Origin: Tubulanus polymorphus
Taxonomy: Eukaryota > Nemertea > Palaeonemertea > Tubulaniformes > Tubulanidae
Assembly (NCBI RefSeq): GCF_964204645.1
Contig: NC_134035.1
Coordinates: 7,626,501-7,690,500, forward strand
Reading direction: 5' to 3'
Length of the DNA stretch: 64,000 bases
The notes beneath the pieces were generated by a model. That model saw only the letters and a list, made by a program, of their open reading frames with translations, was not told where the DNA came from and ran no database searches. How positions within the stretch are numbered: position 1 is the first letter of the stretch; each line of letters starts with the position of its first letter. Shown in pieces: positions 1-11,267 of this stretch. The position numbers were made by a program, and so were the translations under genes.

Positions 1-68
1 GTGTTTCGATCATGGGCATCTATAAATTATAATGGCCATCATTTTTTCTATACTTATTCAATGAAAAG

Positions 69-856
69 ATTGTGGTGGAGTATTTGAACTGGATGAGAAT
101 ATCCGCACCTTGACAATAACCTCTCCAAACTTCCCATCTAATTACAAAGATGGACAGCAATGTACTTGGTTCATTAAGGTAAGATAGTGGCCGTCACACG
201 CTGAAAATAGTTAATGACAAAGTTTGTTATATGGTTGAATTGTGATGTTGCACGTGAATCCCAGTTTTAACGCATATTTATGTGTGTATCATACTAGTTA
301 TGTAAAACCTAGACCCAATAAACAATATCAATATGAAAGTTAAACTGGAAGTCTATATCCGGTAACGGCCAATCTTATCTACCGTAATATAATGCCTTAT
401 TGTTCTCTCAGCAATATGTTTTGTTTTTCCCCTTTTTGCTATGAAAGGCTCCGAAAAATGCGCGCGTCCAATTCACCCTACATGAATTAGAACTGGAAGG
501 CAGTGCCGGCTCGTGTCACGATTATTTGGAAGTGAAAGCCCACGCCCTCGGTCAAATCGGAAAAAGGTTAGTTATATCGATACTTATTCTTTAGAAGTGT
601 CTCACGACACACCGAGATGTTGAGAAATTTTTGACGGACGATCCGGACTTGCGACCAGATTGCGACCAGAAACACACGTCGTGTATTCTGTGTAAAAGTT
701 CATCATGTCGAATTGATTTACATTTCAGATATTGCGGCAAGACGGCTGATGCGTTTAAAACCATCACTTCATCAAAAAATCATATGATGCTCGTACTGAA
801 GTCAGACTACGGTGCAACGAAAAAAGGATTCAGTGGAACCGCTTCAATAATAACAG
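69..856 (+). other. CUB domain, three exons
   Basis: Exon 1 reads CGGVFELDE then TITSPNFPSNYKDGQQCTWFI, the classic CUB start (CGG, SPNFPxxY, CxW). Exon 2 continues with a VQFTLHELELEG strand and C-x-DYLEV. Exon 3 gives RYCGKTAD and ends in a GFSGTASIIT strand. Four cysteines lie at the usual CUB positions (CGG, QQC, SC, YC). The domain is split by phase 0 and phase 2 introns, while its outer borders are phase 1. Confidence 0.9.
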
Positions 857-3800
857 GTAAACTCAAATATGTTATTCAAAATATGTTATCTTATTAACGT
901 TTACGGCTGGTGCATAAACATGAATATTACATTATATCCTAAAATACAACCTCAAATCCTCGAGACATCTTAATCGTCGATCAGTAGATCATACAATATC
1001 TGTGATGAAGTAATAAGTGTAAAATTCCACAATAGTTGAAGAATAGAATAGAATAGAATATTTTAGGCTGCAGAAGGGTGGTAGGAACTACCCGAAATAT
1101 TACGAGCAATTAAAGTTCCTCAACAATATTGTTGGATTTTACATTTATCGTTCTTATCCCTAAATATTGTCATTTTGAATTTTCGATTAATATTTCACGA
1201 TGCAAATTCGGTAACTTTTGGACGTATATTCAAAAATACTTATATGCCCTCTTGTTTACAAATGAACATTATTGAATGCATCTATAAGTTCCAACACTAT
1301 TCGTCGAAGAATCCCGCCCACGATTGGTAAAACTGACTCTAGTCTGGTTTAGTCCGGTTCTGAGTGTTTTCTATTGCAGAACGATCTGTATTTTTTCGAT
1401 ATTAGTTCGAACTTTTCCGATCATTGAAGTTATTTCATTTTTAAATTTACAGAAGATCAGTTCTGCTATAACGTCGAGGATCGAGGTGAATCATATCGAG
1501 GAAATATCAGTTATACTCAGTCGTTTGTGGAGTGTTTACCGTGGGAAGAAATGACGCATTGCGAGTTTCATCCGTTCATTCGACGGTCAGTTTTCAGTCT
1601 CATTCCCTTATAAAATATTCACCCGCTATTATTTTGTAAGGTGATGCATTACTTTCCATTTCGAAGTGTGTGATTTCAAAATTAAAATCTCAATTAAATC
1701 CAAATATTTTCATCCAAGTAATTACTGTGTACTTATGATATGATTTCATGCCCAGAATATGAAAGATATACCAATATACATTGAATAACACACCCAGCAA
1801 AAATACATCGATCAATTATTTTGTTTATCTAATTGCACGATTATCAACATCAATGTTGCTGTTATCAATTACCCCTCTGCAAGTTAGCGGATGGAATAGT
1901 CCAGATAAGTTTCACTGTAATTTTAGTGGTTATAACGCGGGGTTAGAAGGTCACAATCATTGTCGCAATCCGGGAGGAACGACTGTAAAACCCTGGTGTT
2001 ATACTCAAAAAGAAATGTGTAAACAGGATATGTGCGATGTCTGTCAATTCAGTAAGTATAGATACTAACGCTGTGTCTGAATCGAGTCGTACTCGATTTT
2101 AAGATCTATAGGTTTCAGAACTATTCTGTAATTACCTGATATATTTTCAATCAGCTCCATGTCATGACTTGTCTACGTCGTGTGTACAGACTACCGACTT
2201 TTGCGAGAGTGTAACTGGTAAAACTGAATGCCGCAAGACATGTCAACTATGTCAGGAGGCTTCTCCGTTAATTCAAGGTATCATATAATTCTCTCTCCTC
2301 TTCCTTAATGTATGTTTGACTTTCAGTTCGATATAATGATTATTGAACAAATGTATATTCTAGATGTCCGGTGTAAACCAGCCGTTTTGTCGAAAGGAGT
2401 GATCCAGAAAGACTCGGTTCAGGCCGAGTACAGAGTAGGAGATGTCGTGTTATTCGGATGTGATGAAGGCGGTACGGAGCATTTTACCAGAATGTGTCAG
2501 TCGGACGGAACGTGGAGCGGTGATGATATTCGCTGTATAGGTAATTAATATTCTAATGTAGCTTACAAGATACTATCAATCAAAGAATTTGTTCTCGTTT
2601 GGTCGTTCGATAGTTTCCAAAAACTATATGATGATATAGTTTGCGCCTTTTAAACTCTTTTTAGGTTCGTTATACAATAATGTTGATTATTTTGGGAGAC
2701 CTGTTAGGAAACTTCTGATATTCTTATCATCGGTGAAAATTTGAAATGCATTTCTGTTTGCGTCAAAGGTTGTTTACCAGGTTCGGTAGAAGTCAATGGA
2801 TATTGTGTCTACGTATCAGACGAAGCCGCCTCGTTCAACGGTGCAATCATCGAATGCAACAAATTCGGCTACGAACTCGCATCTGTACCTGATGAAATCT
2901 TCCAAAACGATCTCCTTGATCAAATGTACGTATCATATATGAACGAATAAGTGACGAAACATGTGAAGATTTTCAGTCATGAGTAGATAGAGCTGAAGTC
3001 TAAATTGTTTTATTACTGTTGCGTTATGTAAATGTATGTAGAAAGTACGTCGCAATTTTCAGAATAAACAATGGAAGGAGTAACGCCTGGGTCGGCCTTA
3101 GTCTCAGTGGTGGTAGTTGGGGTTGGTCTGATGGCAGTGCTTTAGATTTCACATCATGGTCCAAGTACGGCTCGGCGCCGACAGATACATCGGCGTCATG
3201 CATGTATTTGAAAGTCGACAAACACAGATGGTGGACCGATAGATGCGACAGTACCAAACATTTCATCTGTACAGGGAAGGTTTCAGGTAGGAATTGAGAA
3301 TGAATTGTTGCGCAAATAATTGTTGAGAAAATCATCTTTAAACCAGAAATTGATATAATAACATTATCAAAAATCAGCTTAACACGCATATTATGTCAAC
3401 ATGACGATTTGTGAGGTTTGTTTATTCTATTAATTTCCTTGTTTTTTTGTAAAATAAACTCATTTTGGTTTAAAAAATCAAATCACCTTACTTTTAACAG
3501 TTACAATGATGATTCGATGTGCTTCGTGATGATGAGGCCGTCATCAAAAGAAAAAAATGTTTGTTTTTTTCATAAAACATTGAATTCATATTACTAATTA
3601 AGTGATCGGGGAATTTGAAAAGAAAAACAAACTGCTTAATTTTGGCGGTCGTTTTGGATAATGATACCCGAATACTGTCTATTTATTTCATTGCCTACTC
3701 ACATTTTCTTATACCTAGAAATCGGAAAAGTTATGAAAATACGATATTCACCTTTATATAACAATTGAATACACACAGATAACAGGATTCCTCCCTCCCT

Positions 3801-6800
3801 TTGCAGACAGCAGTCGATGTGTCGATGCGTTTCACGACTGTTTGGGTGTGATCAAACGAAATCCATCTATTTGCGAGAACAGTCCACTTTTTGCTAAAGC
3901 TAAATGTCGACAGAGCTGCGGTGTATGTCGACCAGAAGTGCCAGCAACATCAGGTACGATTAGGTATACAGCATGTTACGTTATTGCATCTGCAGCTAAA
4001 AGTACGAATAATCTAATAATCGCCGCATTGACAAAATAAGCGATTAGTTTATGAAACTAATGATAAGAGAAGATAGATTTCTTGTGAAAATTAACAATCA
4101 AATTACTTTTGTAAAATGCTTTTGCGAACCTCGTCTACGATTCTGTTTAAGATGAAACCCGTTGTAACGATTTTTATCAGCCAAGATACATAAAATATAT
4201 CAATCCAGCTTAATAATAAACCCGTTAAATACGAAAATTTCACTTTTGCCCAAAAGATTCTTATTAATGAGGTTCCACTATGAATGAACACTGAAAATAA
4301 TGAATATTGTATTTCGTTGGATCCAGCGAGCGGGTGTGGACTAAATGCGAAACCGGAAAACGTAATAGTCACCACAGGTTCAGATCAGGAGACGATGTTT
4401 CCAGGTGAAGCGATCAAATATGAGTGCATGGACGGCTTTGAACTGGTAACTAGCGACACGACAAGACGATGTCTGTCAGACGGCGAATACGCTGGATCGG
4501 TGCCCATGTGTATCGGTTAGTGAAAGAATGATTTTTAGCCCACTTCCTACTTTTCTTCGGCATTTCAAACTACTTCCCGAATAGGCGTGGTTTCCCTGGG
4601 CCCCAATTTATCATAAATGCACCAATATAGCTTAACAGCCACTGGTAGATATTGATCAATAAAAGATCAAATCGGCTAACGGCTCCGATAATAGCATATG
4701 AAATAAATACTTTTAAGAATCAAAACTGGCCAAGGCGACAGCGGGAAGGCCCGTTATCGATCGTCGGTACATCGACCCAAGCTATAGAACTCTGATCATC
4801 GACGCGAAGGTCACCCTACCGAAAAATGGAAAAGTGGTGCAGTGGGACGTATTCGGTGCATTGTCCGGAACGGTAGCCGTGCAAATTTGGAGAATAGTTG
4901 ACGCAGCAAACGGAAAATTCCAGTTCATTGGACAAAATGAGATCGAAACTGAAGTCGAACGGTTCATAACGAAACATATTCCGGCAAACGAACGAATCGT
5001 TGCTCAAGCTAATGACGTCATCGGTTTCCAGTATATCAGCGGAGACCGGTCGATGACGTATGATTCATGCGCCAAGGACAAGAACTACGCGGGAGCAATT
5101 TACGAAAATAGATCCCCTGGAACTGCGAATATCGGTGATACAGTGACCCTAACCCTACAGGCGAAAACATGCCGTAACTATTCGATCCAAGCGACTGTGG
5201 AACCTATTCGTAAGTTTCGACGATGTTTGTATTTTGTAGAATTGTTTGAAATTAGATATATACGATCTCAGGAAATAGGATTCACTGAATTATAGAATTC
5301 ATTTTCAGTAACTGATTAGACATTTGATTTGAAAACCTATTTTCATTGTCTTTAGTGTCAAGTTGTAGCGGTGTAAATGTAGAAGGAGCCACGGTATCAA
5401 ACCCGGCACCCGTGTATCCACACGGATACCGTATTGATATCACGTGTAACTCTGGATACTACAAGATATCCGGTGACGATCAACTTACGTGTGACGACGG
5501 AACGTGGTTAGGAGATTTGCCGAACTGTGAGAGTAAGTCCTTGAATATTTCTTCGGTCACATGGGAAAAAACATACTAAGAACTATTTTGTGGTATCGTT
5601 GGTCCTTTTAACAATTTACTTCAAACAGACATACTGTAACGTAAGAAGCAATGAATACTGAAGCAATGATAAGTTATGAAACAAATCAGCTTCACTGATC
5701 TTCATAGTTGCTGCTACTGTATCAATGTATATCCTCCTTAGTTCTATTTAGAACGATTCACCGAAATTCGCCGAACGAGAACATTCAATTTATGATTATC
5801 ATTGATTTTTTTCAGCTGTGAATACAGACTGCCCCTTCTGTAGTGAGTATTACCTGAATATTAATATAATAATACGGCAATTCAATTGAAATGATACGCT
5901 TTCCACGAATAAGTTGAAAGGAATGGACGAAAGACTTAATTAAATCAGTAAACAATACAAGACTCTCTTTATGAAACTTCACAGAAATAAGCTGCGGTAT
6001 GCCAGAATCTACCAAAGTCGCCAAACTCACCAGCGCACTGTCGTCGTCGATATCTGAGGGAGATACGATAACTTACCAGTGCCCGGCTTATCATAAGAAG
6101 GTGTCCGGTAATGAAAACAGAATCTGTCAGTCAGACGGCAAATTATCCGGTAATCCGTTAGTTTGTACACGTAAGTATTGAGTGTTGATGCTGCAGAAGG
6201 CATCTATTATTCACCCATCATAAGGAAACGACTCACAAGTGAACATAAAATCGTAGAATGTAAGAGGAACTTAATTTACAGAACTCTGTAATTCTTATTA
6301 TCAAGTTATTTTACTTTTAGCGATCACTGAATGTATTCCGGATACGGTGGAAAATGCTGTGTTAATCAACCAGAAATCGAAATACAATCTATACGAAGTA
6401 GCTGAGTACGCGTGTACAGCAGGCTCAATCAAAGCGTCCGGCAGTTTAATCAGAACTTGTGGCTACAAAGGACTCTGGATCGAAAATAGACCTGTTTGTA
6501 TGGGTACGTAAATCATACCTGTACGGATCATCAGTGGTTTAGAACCAGATTACGAATGAACCAGAACGTTACAGATGATCTGATTGTTCAAATAAAGATC
6601 ATGAGCGTTTCGAAAATACTGATCGAACATGATGATTTATCATCTGAATTAGCAGTATTTTTAGAAGTATTTTTCTAATTTCAGGTGGTGGCGAAGTGAA
6701 CGATTTCTACCGAACATCGAGATCCGGGGTGGAATACACTGGAAACATATCGGTAACAATCGACGGACGACCGTGTCAGCGCTGGGACTCCGATAAACCA

Positions 6801-9319
6801 CATAAACATTGGTATCACGATCTGAGCAAGTATCCGGATTCTAGTTGGGACGCCGCGGCAAACCACTGCCGTAATCCGGACGTTGAACCGAATCCTTGGT
6901 GTTACACGGACACTTGGAAACGATGGAATTGGTGTGACATACCGTTCGCGGGTAACGTATTTTACTTTAGTCCGGTACTCGATAAGTTTTAAGATGAGTT
7001 TTAAGGGTCGCTTATTTATTATAGAGATAACCTTTGTACCTGAAAACTAGAAATTTACATGTTACAAAAGAAGAATGAACCATTAAATTTCAATAAGAAA
7101 TCTGAGACACTTTTTCGGGCGATCGAATCTACCACTATTACACATGAACCGGTTGTATATAGAACTATCTACGACCACTTGACAATAAATAACCGAATCG
7201 AAATATAACATGGACCTAATTCTCACAGCTACATTGCTCTAGCCCTTTACTTGAGTTTGGGCTATGGATTCAAAATTCAACGCGATCTTCATTTCAGCTT
7301 CGAGTTGCGGTCCACCACCAGCCGGGACGAACGTTCGTATACAAAACAGCGAATTTCTCTTCACCCCGGGACACTCCGTATTTTACAAGTGTAGGGAGGG
7401 CTCCGTGCATGTTTCCGGTGATATGCAGCTCGAATGTGTCCAGGATAATGACGGAACTTTGCGATACGTTGGCGAGCCTCCTATCTGCACAGGTACATGA
7501 AACTCTCGGTTAAGCAGTGTTGGCGTTTTCAATAATAGATACATATCATCCATAGCCACCAGACGTCAGCGTGTAATTTCAATCATCAAAATTAATTTCT
7601 TTGACAGTACAACTACTATACGTCACTTAACTCTTTTTAAGAACTGTCCAACTGCTTCGCTCAAAAAGGAGTGATTTTATTTTATGTACAAGATTTTACA
7701 CTACACAAAACCCTTCAGGATGGTTCAATTACATACACACCGAAACCAATTGTTTGAAAGTTGGTCGAAGTTAACCAACAGGTTGCCATTGTGACAATCA
7801 AAACTTAATTTTACCATTGTATCAAATTCAGCTTCCACCAAATTTTTAGCAACTAACCCCAGTTTCTAGTTCTAAGAAAAGACTTAACTCTAATTTTCGG
7901 TGCTCTATTTGCTATCGGTTACTTCGTGTTTTCAATGCCAATAATTCAAACGTCGCCGTTTTAATCCTAAAATGTTTTATGAAACTGGGCCCTCTTTTCT
8001 TTTCTAAATTCCTGAAATAGTTTTTAGATTTTGCGTCAATTTTCAGATGCGTGTACTAGTCCGCCGACAATCGAAAACGCTCACACGGACGCGGAAGGAG
8101 CAGTTCTACCCGGAGAAAGCATTCAGTATCGTTGCGACGATACGTTCTACCTGGTCGCTGGAAACACTCAAGTATCGTGTTCAGCCGAGGCGAAATGGGT
8201 GACAAACAATTTACCGGTCTGTAAAGGTGAGAGCTCAATTAGTTTCTATAGGAAATCATCAATAAACGATGTGAGGAAAGCTGAGTAATGGGTCTGAAGT
8301 GTTGGAATGGCGTTGGGATCTTTCGGGTTTCGATTGAAATGCGTGATTCAATAAACTATTGGAATAACTACTTGATCATTATTCGACCATGGATTCAAAA
8401 ACACGTGAATTAAACCTGACTTATGAATTCATAGTTAAATCTAATTCGCGAACCTCTTCGATACATTTTTTCAAAATCTTTTCCTAACAGATGCGAGTCA
8501 GGCAGTGAATTATTGTAAGTTACGCGTGAAAGGCATCGGATACCGAGGAACTAAGAGCGAAACATTTGGTTTGAAATGTCAGAGGTGGAGTTCTACTTAC
8601 CCTCACAAGCACAAATATACATACGTTAAGGGACACTACTGCAGGAACCCATCGACGAGAGCCAAGAAACCATGGTGTTACATAAACCACCGACGCATCA
8701 GGTGGCTTTACTGTAATATACCCTTTTGCCGTACGTATTACAAATTAGGCAATAAGAAATATACAAAGAAATGAAAAACGAAATTTATTCAAAACCTAAA
8801 TTTATATCGAAGCATTCACGACGGTGCGGTCTCAAAATGAATTAAATGTGTTTATTTGAGTACATGTAAAATTGCATCGTTTTCATAATATCTGTTTAGA
8901 ATCGAGTTGCGGTGATCCTGAGGGTGGCGTTGGTGTTACGAGAATTGACGCCAATCCGCTTATTTTCCACGACGGGAAGGAAAGGGCAGTCGTTACTTAC
9001 AAATGTTCATCAAGTGATTCGGTTTTACTGAGTGGCGACTTGCAACGTATATGTCAGGCGGACGGCACGTTTTCTGGAAGCGCCCCTGTATGCGGTGTCG
9101 GTAAGTTCCCAATCAATTTCCTCGAATCTATTGCATATTGCTAATTCTGTGACAAGAACGACACGTATATCACCGGCTATATACGAGCGATTTGCAGCAG
9201 GCAACAGGCATTGAAACTGCTGGAAATCGCTGGTGAAAACCAGCCTTCGAGACTGGGCTATACTACGTGTACCACGATTTTAATTCCTGGTTCCATTTTC
9301 TTTTTCAGTCGAAGCATAA
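69..9319 (+). CDS. Mosaic extracellular protein: CUB, kringle, ShK, sushi and C-type lectin modules (5' end outside window)
   Basis: Exons: 69-178, 448-566, 729-856 (CUB); 1453-1585, 1888-2051 (kringle 1); 2155-2277 (ShK 1); 2364-2540 (sushi 1); 2769-2925, 3063-3286 (C-type lectin); 3807-3953 (ShK 2); 4327-4515 (sushi 2); ~4718-5209 (unrecognised beta-rich domain); 5356-5532 (sushi 3); 5816-5842 (micro-exon); 5985-6170, 6321-6503 (sushi 4, 5); 6685-6951 (kringle 2); 7298-7492, 8047-8226 (sushi 6, 7); 8491-8730 (kringle 3); 8900-9100 (sushi 8); 9309-9319 (last three codons and stop). All phases close: about 3,830 nt, ~1,275 residues. Each module carries its family cysteines except kringle 2. 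No transmembrane segment is seen, so the product is probably secreted, or anchored by sequence upstream of the window. Such mosaics act in cell-surface adhesion, proteolysis control or innate recognition; the specific role is unknown. The very short last exon and the acceptor of the 4718 exon (4742 also keeps frame) are the weakest points. Confidence 0.85.
1453..2051 (+). other. Kringle 1, split over two exons
   Basis: The first exon reads QFCYNVEDRGESYRGN with a threonine/serine strand and a second cysteine. The second exon carries HNHCRNPGGTTVKPWCYT and ends CKQDMCDVC. The HCRNP and PWCYT signatures are diagnostic of kringles. The second exon begins at 1888 after TTAG; the alternative AG at 1883 would put a stop codon in frame. 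The phase 2 intron inside the domain lies between the two halves. Confidence 0.85.
2155..2277 (+). other. ShK-type six-cysteine module 1
   Basis: One exon encodes CHDLSTSCVQTTDFCES followed by ECRKTCQLC, with the six-cysteine spacing of ShKT domains (C-x6-C ... C-x3-C-x2-C). In animals this module is common in extracellular mosaic proteins and is not by itself evidence of toxin function. Borders are phase 1 on both sides. Confidence 0.85.
2769..3286 (+). other. C-type lectin-like domain, two exons
   Basis: The first exon starts GCLPGSVEVNGYCVYVSDEAA and contains the CNKFGYELASV segment. The second contains WVGLSLSGGSWGWSDGSALDFTSW and ends with WWTDRCDSTKHFICTG. Four core cysteines and the WVGL motif are present. 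The loop that would hold EPN or QPD reads SAPTDT instead, and the WND position reads WTD, so calcium-dependent sugar binding is doubtful. Donor choice at 3286 rather than 3279 is fixed by the phase of the next exon. Confidence 0.85.
3807..3953 (+). other. ShK-type six-cysteine module 2
   Basis: The exon encodes RCVDAFHDCLGVIKRNPSIC, then KCRQSCGVC, six cysteines in ShKT spacing. It follows a good polypyrimidine tract (CCTCCCTCCCTTTGCAG). It is phase 1 at both ends, like the other modules. Confidence 0.85.
4718..5209 (+). other. Long exon for an unrecognised beta-rich domain
   Basis: This is the longest exon of the gene, about 164 residues. It holds alternating hydrophobic strands such as VQWDVFGALSGTVAVQIWR, then KFQFIGQ, a VIGFQYISGD segment and a late GDTVTLTLQ strand. 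I cannot name the family. The pattern resembles jelly-roll domains found next to sushi repeats in other invertebrate mosaic proteins (inference). Two acceptors keep frame (exon start 4718 or 4742); 4718 has the better pyrimidine tract. Confidence 0.6.
5816..5842 (+). other. 27-nt micro-exon between sushi 3 and sushi 4
   Basis: The segment lies between a strong acceptor (TTTTTTTCAG) and a consensus donor (GTGAGT). It adds nine residues, TVNTDCPFC when joined, in a phase 1-1 context. It can therefore be included or skipped without shifting frame. The two extra cysteines would form a small linker. Confidence 0.65.
6685..6951 (+). other. Kringle 2 lacking cysteines 1 and 6
   Basis: A complete kringle in one exon: EYTGNISVTIDGRPCQRWDS, then NHCRNPD and NPWCYTDTW, ending CDIPFA. 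The first kringle cysteine (expected in the CY start) is phenylalanine in DFYRTS. The last (expected in CDIPxC) is alanine. The other four cysteines remain. Kringles 1 and 3 of the same protein keep all six. Confidence 0.85.
8491..8730 (+). other. Kringle 3, complete six-cysteine form
   Basis: A single exon reads NYCKLRVKGIGYRG, KCQRWSSTYPHKHKY, HYCRNP, KPWCYI and finally YCNIPFC. All six kringle cysteines are present. It is flanked by phase 1 introns and sits between sushi 7 and sushi 8. Confidence 0.88.
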
Positions 9320-9655
9320 ATCTTGCGGTGTTTGTCAACAGAATAGCCGATGAAAAATAATCAGTAATTTGTCTCGAATCAATTTCGAAAATGACTGTAC
9401 TATCAATATATATAAGCATGCATTACATATATATAGGCTTTCGAGTTATTTCTATGAAGGGTATTTTCGTATCATTCGTACGTGGCATTCGATCGGAACA
9501 TTTGGCGCGGACGTGGCGCGACGCATCTTCACCCGTCAAGGGATTCGAACCCACTACGCTAAAGCTAATAGTACAATAACCACACTCAAACGTGGTGAAC
9601 AGATTATAAGATAAAAACACACTATAAAAATAATGATATCTATTTCTTATATACC
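9320..9655. other. Intergenic stretch with a pol III B-box-like remnant
   Basis: No AATAAA follows the mosaic gene's stop closely. At 9541-9556 the minus strand contains a B-box match (GGTTCGAATCC) with tRNA-like flanks, so this is probably a decayed tRNA-derived SINE. It lacks a foldable full cloverleaf and is not called as a tRNA. Confidence 0.4.
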
Positions 9656-9659
9656 GTGC

Positions 9660-10735
9660 TCCGAATATATTTCAGCGCGGTTTACAATTATACAAGGCTA
9701 TAAAAACAAATTAGAACAGTCAATCAAAATATTGCCTAAAAAGAAAAGTTTTCAGCTCAGTTCTAATAGTAACTACATCACTGCATAATCTTATTCTAAA
9801 AGGTAAAGCATTCCATAAGGTTGGAGCTGCTGAGGCAAAGGCCATAAAATTGGGTGTTAAATGAGACAGAATTTAGTAAAATCGAATCAGTGGATCGTAA
9901 GGATCTGGTAGGAGTATATAGTGTGATTAGATCACAAATGTAACTTGGTGCCAAATCATTCAATACTTTAAAAAACCATGAGCAGAACTTTGAAATCAAT
10001 GCGTTTAGAGACTGGAAGTCAGTGTAGCTCAGCAAGTATTGGAGTAATCGAGTCAAACTTTTTTGATCTTGTGACAAGTCGGGCAGCAGAGTTTTGGATA
10101 TAAGCTGCAACTTTTTGATATTGTACCGACTTGTACCAAGTAACAGACTATTGCAGTAATCAAGTCTAGGAGTTATAAAACAATGAACTAATCTTTCCGT
10201 GATTGGATTATTTAAAAAATGTCTTATTTTGCCTATTTTGTAAAGACCAAAAAGAAGCTGTCTTGCAGACTTGTTTAACATGATGATCTATGGTCATATT
10301 GATGTCAAAATACGCACCCAGATTCCGTACCACTTTGCTGGGATGTATTGCACAATCTCCGATTTGTATAGACTCTAAAAACTCTGATCTACTTTTGCTT
10401 TGAAATTTTGAGGTAAAAACCATTAATTCAGACGTAATCATGACGAAATAGTAAATTTGCTTTCATCCAACTACTCATCTCATCTCATCTACACAACGTT
10501 CAATAGATTGAACAATTAAAGTGATTCTCTTGCAAACAACATAGAGTTGTGTATCGTCAGCAAAAAACATATAGATTCAACCATGTTCCTCAATTATATC
10601 CGCGAGAGGAGCCGTACATAATGTAAAAGGCACTGCTCCAAGTACCGAACCTTGGGGCACACCGCAAACTCGATTAAAAATTGAAGATGACTGCCCGTTG
10701 AAAACCACTTGGTGGGTATACGTTTCGACAAAAAT
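9660..10735 (-). pseudogene. Dead LINE reverse-transcriptase fragment
   Basis: Reading the minus strand from 10.7 kb gives, across stops and frameshifts, VCGVPQGSVLG, then FFADDTQLY (the RT catalytic core), then a C-terminal RT/thumb region. That region includes RLVHCFITPRLDYCNSLLLG and LNDLAPSYICDLITLYTPTRSLRS, typical of Jockey/CR1-type non-LTR retrotransposons. The copy is 5' truncated with no endonuclease in view. It sits in the tail-to-tail gap between the mosaic gene and the UGT gene. The clade assignment is tentative. Confidence 0.85.
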
Positions 10736-11267
10736 GTACAAATAATGTACAAATTGAAAGAATTCTAAAATCGAAAATTCATTTATTTAAACAATCAAAA
10801 ATTATAAAATACACGATGTTTCGAACTCATCCTAGAGATCATCGTCATAGTGATCTTATCATACGCTTGTCATCTTATCATATCAGCCCCTTGATCTCGC
10901 AACTCGTTAGAGTCTCAACAAGCCGACCGGAATCCAGTCGGGCCAATCACAGCGCTTGTAACAAACGTCATTAGGCTTTTGTTGGATTTCCCGTTAAATG
11001 GACCAATCAGCGATGAACGTTTTACCGAACTAGGAAGTATTTCGCAAGTCGTTATTATGACGTAATGCACAAAAGCGCCTGTAATGAACTCACGCATTGT
11101 GAGGCCAGGGGGCTGGTGGAAGCGAGTTCGGGGACCGATACCGGACCCCTGACAACCGAGGATGGGTCCGACGTTTTTGGTCGGGCCAAACATACATGGG
11201 TACATTTGGCACCCGTTTGAACAGTTTGTTGTTCCGGGCAAAAAATGCTCCCAAAAATGATCGCAGT
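10736..11267. other. Gap downstream of UGT (its probable 3' UTR)
   Basis: On the minus strand this is the sequence after the UGT stop codon. A minus-strand AATAAA lies at about 10779-10784 and could end the UGT transcript, giving a ~485 nt 3' UTR. No coding segment is supported here. Confidence 0.35.

Noticed and set aside
9541-9556. Functional tRNA gene suggested by GGTTCGAATCC
   Set aside because: No acceptor-stem pairing or A-box at proper spacing; treated as a SINE remnant.
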